Assembly: GCA_019828545.1 (NCBI GenBank)
Contig: JACVRA010000174.1
Span: forward strand, 1 to 64,000
Reading direction: 5' to 3'
Origin: Paracamarosporium sp. OC-R06-R3
Lineage: Eukaryota > Ascomycota > Dothideomycetes > Pleosporales > Didymosphaeriaceae
Length of the DNA: 64,000 bases
Both the position numbers and the translations under genes were made by a program. The notes under the pieces were generated by a model, which did not search any database, was not told the DNA's origin, and saw nothing but the letters and a program-made list of their open reading frames with translations. This document shows, one piece after another, positions 56,415 to 64,000 of this stretch; the stretch's first letter is position 1; each line of letters opens with the position of its first letter.

Positions 56415-57983
56415 ATGGTAGCTACAGTTCGCTTCGTGCTGTTGTCCTCTATCTTGGCTACGGCTTGGGCTGGGCCGACCAGAGCAGCTCCATTCAGTCT
56501 CAATCGGTATTGTTCAACTTGGTCGCACGTTGCATAAGGCCACTAATCTTATATATCAGTCGGTCCGACGGATTTCCGTATCCTCTTGACGATGTCGACA
56601 AACTTGAAGAATCATCGTTGGGAAAATTCGAAGCCTATCTGGCCAAGAAGACAAACAATAATGGCTGCACACTTGAAAAGGCTGTCAAACGACAAGAATG
56701 GTAATAAAGGTTCTACTGCTCATGGTTCTAAGCTGACCTGATAAGGCACGATCTAACCATTGCCCAACGCGAGGAGTATATTCGCGCCGTGCTCTGTCTG
56801 CAATCTAAGCCACCGAAAGCGGACCAGAAGAAATACCCCGGTGTCATGAACCGATACGACGACTTTGTGCTTACCCACGAAACCCAAGCGATGCATCTTC
56901 ATTCGACCGTATGTCTCCTGGATGGGAAATCATCATGCAGTAACGGCTAACACCATCTTTCAGCCTCATTTGTTCCCAGCACATCGTCTCTACATATGGG
57001 CTTACGAGAAAGCGCTGCGAGAAGAGTGTGGTTATACGGGATATCAACCGGTAGGTATTACGTTGCACTATTTGTGGCCCACCTTGCGAACCTGCTGACA
57101 TTTATACCAAGTATTGGAATTGGGGTCGTACTGCAGCTGATCCCATCAACTCACCGATGTTCAATGGCAACATGTCAAGCATGGGAGGTAATGGCGTGAA
57201 GTCAGACTATCCAGGAGTGATGATACATGGTGCCGGTTTCAAAGCGCCTTATGACATAATTCCCGCGGACTTAGGGGGAGGTTGTGTCAAGGACGGGCCT
57301 TTCGCCAAGTCAGTAAGATGATCTTAATAACTCTCCCGTGACTAACATTTGTACCAGTATGACTGTAAGCCTGGGTCCTATCGGGAAGAACATGCCAGAC
57401 GTCCCGTCCAATCCTCAGCCAGATGGTTTTGGACACAACCCACGCTGCCTTCGGCGCGACGTCAACCGCTATGTACGCAAACATCTGTCTGTCCCAGAAG
57501 ATTCACTTACGCTAATACTTCCGCTACTTTAGGCATCCGCAATGCTCTATGCAAACTATACGTACAACCTAATCACGCAAGCCAACACTATCGATCTGTT
57601 CCAACAAAACATGCTGGGCATACCGGAGAAGAACGATTGGGGAGTTCATATGTCTGGACACTACACAATCGGCGGCGACCCAGGTGGTGTAAGTGAAAGT
57701 CACTTAGGTCGTGTTGATGTCAGATGGTATGAATGCTGACTAGGTATAGGATTTCTACAGCTCACCTGGTGATCCCCTGTTTTGGTTCCACCACGGCATG
57801 GTAGACAGGATTTGGTGGATCTGGCAAATGCAGGATCCTGAAAATCGCATGACTGTTCTCCCAGAAACGCCGGCGAAAGATGACTATGTTGACCTTAATT
57901 GGACCGCTAACCGGACTAACACCTGGGACCTTTTAGACAGTATCGGAGGTATGGGTGGAGAGCTCTGTTACATCTACGTGTAA
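56415..57983 (+). CDS. Secreted tyrosinase-like copper oxidase
   Basis: Eight exons: 56415-56506, 56560-56700, 56746-56908, 56964-57050, 57112-57308, 57358-57472, 57533-57688, 57750-57983; phases agree throughout, giving about 394 residues. A signal peptide opens the protein ('VRFVLLSSILATAWA'), followed by 'RRSDGFPYPLD'. Copper site A: 'THETQAMHLH' and 'LFPAHRLYIWAYEKAL'. Copper site B: 'GVHMSGHYTIGGDPGGDFYSSPGDPLFWFHHGMVDRIWWIW'-type blocks with the paired HH. The size and short C-terminus match secreted ascomycete tyrosinases of the short class, which lack the C-terminal shielding domain. They oxidise phenols to quinones; some act in secondary metabolism. The protein ends 'GELCYIYV' with a lone Cys near the C-terminus. 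Confidence 0.88.
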
Positions 57984-58023
57984 GGACAAAGCGTCGGCTA
58001 TTCCTGAATTGCAGTCTTTTTTA

Positions 58024-59199
58024 TTACCATGTATGTGTTATGTTTTGACTATCGGGTATGCCATCAGATAATGAATCGAGCCCCGGTCGCAACACCGTCT
58101 TGACATCGTCTCGTACAGCCTGCTTCCAGGCTTCTTCTCCCCATGTTGGTTTCCATCCGATGCTTCGCGCTATATTGGACCGAGTCTTTGAATTACTACA
58201 CAGTCGTAGCTCGACAATGTCGTCTTCCCTTACAACCTGAGGGATATAAGCGGAAAATAACCTCTCGCCTTCCTCCAGGTCCACGTGCTTCAACACACTA
58301 TGTGGCACAAAGCCTTCCGCACAGCACGTTTTTGCCACTTCCTGTGCCACAGCCTTCCAGCTGTGCCGTCCATTAGCACTAAAAATGATGCCAGTCTTGC
58401 CGCATGGTAAGTTTTTGCCTCCAGTCCTCATCATGTCCACTATCACAATTTTATACAACTCCGCCAATTCTTGTACATGTACATGATCCCACATGTTCTT
58501 CCCATCACCTATAACAATGTTCTCTCCAGTCGCTATCGCGACTTTTGCCATGGCTGAGACTCGGATGCCGCTGCGCTCAAATAGCCCCAAACCTTGTCCA
58601 TACACCATCGGGTTCATGATGACTAGCGTTTTCACGCCTAATTGGAGTCCCTTATCGATTACCGCAAGCTCTGTAGTGCGCTGTGGATGGCTCGACCTAA
58701 CTTCTCTCATAGCTTCAAACCCGTACACGTCATCCCTCGTATCGTCAAACTCTTTTATTGTACCTCCGTGAACCCACTTCCCTGAAAGCGGCAGATCAGC
58801 TAAGTTTTCTGTCCCAGAGGAGTGCAAGAACCACACATCCCGCCCGGTCCTTCTCTTCCTCTTTGCCAGCCCTTCTATCAATGCGATCGCCGAAGGTGTG
58901 TGTGTCGCAGGCGCACAATTTATAATGACATCATGCTTTGAAGCGATGAGGGTGGCGACTTCAGTGTCATCCAAGCTGTTTCGCACAACAAGATTAACGT
59001 CTTCCCCGTAGGCACGGAGGAGCGTGCTAGCGCACTCGTTGCTGCGGACTAGGCATGTGATTGTAGCATGCTCGAGGGGGTATACCGGCTGATCGAGGAG
59101 TGTAGCAAGAACAGTACCACCGATATATGTGGTAGCGCCTGTGAGAAGAATTTGAGGTGGATGTATCGGTGGGAAAGGGAGGGGATGTCGGAGAGGCAT
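58024..59199 (-). CDS. NAD(P)-binding Rossmann-fold epimerase-like protein
   Basis: One exon of 391 codons on the minus strand, convergent with the tyrosinase (41 bp between stops). The nucleotide-binding loop 'ILLTGATTYIGGTVLATLL' near 17-35 has the TGxxxxxG pattern of extended short-chain dehydrogenases. Further blocks: 'VIINCAPAT', 'VWFLHSSGTENL', 'VIMNPMVYGQGLGLFERSG', and 'MWDHVHVQELAELY', the last typical of NAD-dependent epimerase/dehydratases. The usual YxxxK is not evident at the expected place ('DDVYGFEAMREV' has Tyr but no Lys at +4), so catalysis is uncertain. It is probably cytosolic. The family in fungi is large and mostly uncharacterised. Confidence 0.82.
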   Translation of the reverse strand: MPLRHPLPFPPIHPPQILLTGATTYIGGTVLATLLDQPVYPLEHATITCLVRSNECASTLLRAYGEDVNLVVRNSLDDTEVATLIASKHDVIINCAPATHTPSAIALIEGLAKRKRRTGRDVWFLHSSGTENLADLPLSGKWVHGGTIKEFDDTRDDVYGFEAMREVRSSHPQRTTELAVIDKGLQLGVKTLVIMNPMVYGQGLGLFERSGIRVSAMAKVAIATGENIVIGDGKNMWDHVHVQELAELYKIVIVDMMRTGGKNLPCGKTGIIFSANGRHSWKAVAQEVAKTCCAEGFVPHSVLKHVDLEEGERLFSAYIPQVVREDDIVELRLCSNSKTRSNIARSIGWKPTWGEEAWKQAVRDDVKTVLRPGLDSLSDGIPDSQNITHTW

Positions 59200-60923
59200 G
59201 TTGTCGGATCGGCGTCACCCAATCCCAAGTGCTTGCAGAATGGAGGATTTCAAAGCTCAAGTAGTTCCGCTCTGACCATAATTTTCGCCCGGGGTATAAT
59301 ATTACTTGTGTGTATCGATTGGTCCTATATTACCGCGTCGTCTGAAGTGTAGTTCTGAGTAGCCATTGTCACCGTAAGCTATAGAGTTTGTTAGTGCCTG
59401 GTTCGCTCGGCGCTTCTGTCGGCATTATGTAATGTTCAGCCTTGTGACTAAAGTTAATAGTCAGTCTGTCTAGGCTCCGTTCACGTCATGGTGCGCGCCA
59501 CGGTGTGATGACCAGTGCGCTATAGTTCATCGAACATGGGACCTCCCAGACTGTATTTGTCGTATGCAAGGGGTACCTTTCCAAGTCAGACAACTGTTCC
59601 TGAACACCGCACAAATCTGGGAGGGTTAAGTCTGCTTGACAGCCACAAGCCCAATGTGAGTGGTAGTGTGAGGAACTAAAGCTTGGGAGACTAGCGACAA
59701 AAGGAAAAAGCAAAATGCCTCTGAAGCTATCTCTGTCACGTGGAAAACTTCAACAAAATACTCACGTGTCGCGAGTATTCCCTTACCTTGTCGCCTTGGG
59801 TAGTCTGCTCAGTGTTGCTGTTGTTATTCCAGAATATGAGCAAAGATATCGAGCATGTTTTGAGCCGTAAACAAACGTGCCTGCAACCAACATAGTTCAT
59901 TTTGCTGATATTCTACTTGAATGACCTCGATGAGCAACATTTAGAAAATGGACGAACATTCTCGAATATTGCTGGGCAATGTTTATCGGGAGTACACCGC
60001 AGGCAAGTTCTGGTAGAATGTTTACGCACAAGGTATGGCTTCGTCAGATATGTTTGGAAAGCTATGATCAACACCTTGCTAGATTCCGCCGGGGTTTGAA
60101 GGGTTCCAAATCTAGGTTGATGTGGATGAACTTTGGGATCCATCAACATAATGCAACACGTTGGACATACTGCTGCACCTGCTGAGCTCAGTATTCCCAT
60201 ACGTGAACATCAATCCTTAGGTAATTGGTTCGGTCAAATCCTTGATGAGATTGATCAGAAACCTCCTTTCGCAACTTTCTTGATCGCTTGACCTCGCTGC
60301 AAGGACAAAACTGTCACCAGAAACTGTATTCAACGGATGAGAGCATAAAAAAAGATGGGACTACATTTGTAAAATAAACAAACTCGACGGCTATAGTAGT
60401 CTGATAAATAGACTACGTTGTTGATGTTCCACCGTAAAGCGGTCCGATGGAACCGAAGTCACGTCATCATGTTTCGCATGAACCGTTCCGCGTCAATCCC
60501 TGCCAGTTTCGAAACGTTGCACCTTTCCACGCTATCCCAGCAACCCGAAACAATGGTTCATGGAAAATAATAAGTCCACGCAAGCAACGGGCGCTACAGT
60601 GGCGCCACTTCCGAGAAACAACAAGCTTGGTGGGTAAACGCATTGTCCAATTGCGTGAAATAGATTGGTTCTGTCTGATTATACCAAGAAAGGATGTGTC
60701 CCTTATTGAAAGAGTACATCGTTGCCGTTTTTGGAGTAAAACGGTCTTCTGGCGATCAAACATTCAAGGAGATGAGCGTTGATGGTGGGAGTACAAAGGC
60801 AAGAGAAACCACAGAGCCAGCGACTTCTTCTTTACACCGCAGCGTCCACTCAGCCGTCTTCCCAACGGCCTTTCGTTGTCCAAATACCGAACACACATTC
60901 GTTTTTCCACAAAAACCATCATT
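59200..60923. other. Long intergenic region
   Basis: About 1.7 kb with no supported gene. Frames of 95-111 codons at 59913-60200 and 60447-60782 are mirrored on the other strand and have no motif. A run of A at 60348-60355 is the only notable feature. Confidence 0.4.
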
Positions 60924-61651
60924 ATGCCTTCCCAACGCTCCCTCCTCGCCGTTGCAGCTGCCGCGCTCGCATCAACTGCAAATGCTGCAATGGGACCCGC
61001 TTTCTCCACGGGACCTGTCGGCAGCGGTGCCTACATTATCGAAGCAACCTCAACGCTCACCTTGCCCGCTGTGCCCGCTGACCAAGCCAATGTTCTTTCT
61101 CTTTGGGTTGGAATGGGTACTTCAAACGGTGATCTGATCCAGTCTATCGCCGACAACTGGAATTCAGACAAATGGTCTATTTTCGCTTATACACTAGTGA
61201 AGACTGGCGACAACTCCCAGATGCCTGTTCAGACGGATGGAACCGATGCGACCGAAGGCGATCAAATTACCATGCACTGTGCGTAGGAAGCTAGCACAGT
61301 TTTGTTTCCCAAGTAGGCTTCTAACAGACGATAGACAAGTTCGATGAATCGAGCGGGAACTACACGCAATTGGTTTCCATCAACGGGCAACAAGTTGCTG
61401 AACTGTCCACTAGCTCTGGGCAGGCACAAGGTTGGGGCAGTGCGGTCGAATGTGGAGAGGATTCTTGCGGCACGGTCGGTGCGCACAAGTGGACCGATAC
61501 CAAGATCGTTTTGAGCAGCGCAGACCCCAACTATGACCAGACTGTGGGCAAGGGCGCCGGTGTCACCGGAGAGCTGACGACCAGCGATGGCGGTATTACG
61601 TGGACAGCCACGGAGATTGACATCCCCGAATTCTCATTTGGCTCATCGTAG
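60924..61651 (+). CDS. Small secreted protein, ConA/G1-peptidase-like
   Basis: Exons 60924-61278 and 61335-61651 with a 56-nt intron (branch CTAAC) give 223 residues. The ATG at 60924 is chosen over one at 60876 because a textbook signal peptide (MPSQRSLLAVAAAALASTANA) starts there. The mature part has 'ATSTLTLPAVPADQANVLSLWVGMGTSNGDLIQSIADNW', strands and a 'WVG' block that resemble concanavalin-A-like folds of the G1 (eqolisin) peptidase neighbourhood, and a Cys pair 'VECGEDSC'. The catalytic Gln/Glu of eqolisins cannot be assigned with confidence. It could be a lectin-like or effector protein. Extracellular. Confidence 0.72.
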
Positions 61652-62622
61652 AAGGATTTCCAGAGATAGATGATTTGGAAGAGCAGATATTTAGAGATAT
61701 ATTCTACTACAATAATTGCAAAATTGATGGCAAGTGAAATTTTGGTTCAGTCATATCTGTGAACGGCACGGCGATGCTCAGTAGTCACGTAGCTAGGAGG
61801 ACGAAAGTCATCGACCGCGTTCGAATGGTGCCTTAACGATCTTGCAGTAGTAGGACGAATATCTATATCAACGGTTGTTAGATGACCCGATGATAGTGAA
61901 AGCATACTAGGGACTTGCGATGGCGGAGTCATGTTGAATAGTACTCTAAGAACCCAGCCCATCTGAGTCGCAGAGAATTCGGTACGACTTTGAAAGTAGT
62001 CCTCTTCCCAACCCATTTTCGAAGAGTGCATAGATGCGTTCACATGCAAGACTTGTTTCTTCTGGTGTAATGGGTAGATACTATTGGTTCTTTAAAATCT
62101 CTTCTCCTTGCTCTTATGGCGTGAGTCCATTTAGCCCATGGTGGGACACATTTCGTCTTTGCGGAGCCAACTTTCACTGAACCACGTGCGTAGTATGAAG
62201 ACTTATGGACGCGGGAGTTGAGATTGCGGGGATTATCATGTGTAGTAATGAACGTCGTGACAACGGTGTATGCACGAGCAATGCAAGCGTGGAACGATAG
62301 TGGTTAGGTGACACTACTTACCGCATAGAACATGTGATCTATATGGGCTAGCTGCCAATTTGTTCTCCTGAAATAAACACGGGAGTTAGAAGACAAGAGG
62401 ACGCCAGTGCAGTTTTCGTCGGCCTTTCCAAATAGGAGATTAGCGCGACTGCATTAGACATGGATCATAAATTTAGCTTAGCGCACAGTTGTGGGGGCTG
62501 ACCTCCAGCCTCCAAATGGCGCAACCTGCTCCCTCCCAGGGTGTCGTCATTGTGCTTCCGGTGGCTCTCCATCTTGATCGACAGATATCGCGTCTCTTCC
62601 TTGAGTCCAAGACCAAACCAAC
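61652..62622. other. Intergenic, nothing supported
   Basis: About 1 kb between the small secreted protein and the partial gene at the right edge. A 100-codon minus frame (61747-62049) shows no motif. Confidence 0.4.
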
Positions 62623-64000
62623 ATGGATCCGATTTCTGGTGCCGTTGGCATGGTATGTCTTGGCTCCTCAGCGACATGTCAAGACCACGAACTTGTTTAG
62701 ACTTGCTAATGTCAGCAGATTGCCGCAATACCGCAGTGCATAGAAGCAGCAAAACAACTATATGATTTGCGAGAGCGCTTTGATCAAGCTGCCGTGCTGA
62801 TAACCGCTATCTACACGGAATCAATGGTTGTTGCAGCTTCATTATCGCAAATTCAGAATCTTTTACACGGCGCCACTTTGCACAACAAGCCCGAGCTTCG
62901 TGACACTCTTGATCGGGCACTGACAGGCTGCTGGGTCGTATATCAGTGTCTCGATGAGGAAGTGCGCGATTTAGCTGGGAAGGTCGATGTGAATGACCTG
63001 CGGAAGCGAGACCGAGCGCGCTTTTTGCTTAAGGAGGCAAATTTCAAAGAGCTACTGCAACAGATTCGGGGACAACAATCCGCGCTAGGCTTACTTATTC
63101 AAGGCTTGCAGATGGAATCTCTCTCCGACATGCATCGATTACTTGGGGATAACAGCATCAAGTTAGATCGGATCGCAAAGCGGTCGAACACCTTGAGACA
63201 AAAACATCCGAACATCAAAGTTCCAGAATCCATATTGGATAAGGATAATATCGATGAAACGCAATCTATATTTGGTGACGCGGAATTCTCATTCGATGAC
63301 GAGGTAGTCAACTCTAAAGCCTATCGGAGAGCTATGGCACGAGCTACGGCACGAGACTCTACAGAAGAGTCAAAGGAAGGTCCCAAAGTCATCGAAGGAG
63401 ACCTCATTGATTTGAACATGATTCCCAATGGACCTAACGATGACCAACAATTGATCGACGGATCAGCGGCTGATATGAAGTCTCTCTTGCTACGAATTGA
63501 CGATGCGATCGAATCGCAAAACAGCGATGCGCCACCGCCGTACGAGAATGAGAGCAAAGAAGCTCATGCAGAGATGCTAGATGATCTTGAAAAGAGCTTA
63601 TTGCCGTTCATGCCTCCCGCGTCCTTGTCCACTGCCAAGCCATCGATGATAATCACGGACATCGAGTCTACTGGAGCTTCACAAGAGCGTGACAGCCTAG
63701 CGACAACGGAAAGCAACACTGCCACCCTTGTAGCTCCGATTAGCGAAGGACATGAAGAGAATCAGAGCTTTTTAGATACCAAAGGCGAAGAACAAGAAGA
63801 AGAAAAACCACCCCCTCTTCCGCCGCGTCGTACTGTTTCATCATTATTGGTGCCAGCGGAATCGAGCTCATCTCTTGGGCTCAAGAAGGTATCGTCATGG
63901 GAAGATATCTTCGCCCCCCTTTCGACTACGTCTTCACTATCGCTTGATGATTTATCTGCAGGGGATACCGCTGCTCAGTCTAACAACAAGTTCATTCGCA
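62623..64000 (+). CDS. Fungal NLR-type N-terminal-domain protein (5' part)
   Basis: Exon 1 is tiny, 62623-62652 (MDPISGAVGM), followed by a 63-nt intron; exon 2 starts at 62716 and stays open to the window end (428 codons), so the gene is cut off. 'MDPISGAVGMQIAAIPQCIEAAKQLYDLRERFDQAAVLI', then helices to about residue 140, matches the helical N-terminal domain found at the front of fungal ankyrin, WD or NACHT proteins ('azaphilone cluster protein L N-terminal'-like). After about residue 200 the chain becomes acidic and disordered, with a 'PPPYENE' and a 'KPPPLPPRRTV' polyproline stretch that could bind SH3 domains. The C-terminal part, which would show its function, lies outside. Start choice: typical family start DP(I/L)S. 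Confidence 0.72.

Noticed and set aside
1..64000. CRISPR arrays, bacterial operons or insertion sequences
   Set aside because: No regularly spaced repeats or prokaryotic gene organisation; spliceosomal introns show the DNA is eukaryotic.

Overview
The window is nuclear DNA of a filamentous ascomycete. Genes carry short introns (about 45-80 nt, GT..AG, often with a CTAAC/CTAAT branch point), there are no operons, and the set includes an intron-bearing tRNA-Gly and typical Pezizomycotina families (HET, NB-ARC/lipase, HR-PKS, NRPS-like, tyrosinase, NmrA). A Dothideomycete such as a pleosporalean is my best guess from gene style; this is inference, not something I could test.

Left third (1-17,100) is accessory. 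A HET-protein C-terminal scrap (498-692) is followed by a secondary-metabolite block: a CYP52-like P450 (1390-3053, minus), a wrecked LovG-type serine hydrolase fused by a deletion to the ER-KR-ACP end of a highly reducing PKS (3573-6200), an intact-looking stand-alone A-T-C NRPS-like enzyme (6707-10365, minus) and a second P450 (11205-13117, plus) divergent from it. The PKS is dead (large deletion, nonsense codon, lost splice donor), so this looks like a decaying or repurposed cluster. Beyond it lie an ATG-less reading frame abutting a truncated lipase/NB-ARC pseudogene with RIP-like lesions, then about 1.4 kb of empty DNA.

Middle (17,100-47,400) is mostly conserved housekeeping: tRNA-Gly, a GIY-YIG/T5orf172 protein, an amidase, an MSS116-type mitochondrial DEAD-box helicase, a secreted Ser/Thr-rich protein, a forkhead factor, HIS3 divergent from RPC19, complex I LYR subunit divergent from BUD31, a mucin-like membrane protein, a broken alpha/beta hydrolase, a second membrane mucin-like protein, a small three-helix membrane protein, ARG7 with a perfect TGACTCA site, and an NmrA-like reductase.

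Right part (47,400-64,000) is gene-poorer and rich in secreted proteins: an F-box protein, a secreted protein with a histone-H1-like lysine-rich segment between KR sites, a GH27 alpha-galactosidase, a tyrosinase, a Rossmann-fold epimerase-like protein, a small secreted ConA-like protein, and the 5' part of a gene with an NLR-type N-terminal domain that runs off the window.

Exon boundaries were derived by eye from splice consensus, phase and family fit; they need transcript data to be final.
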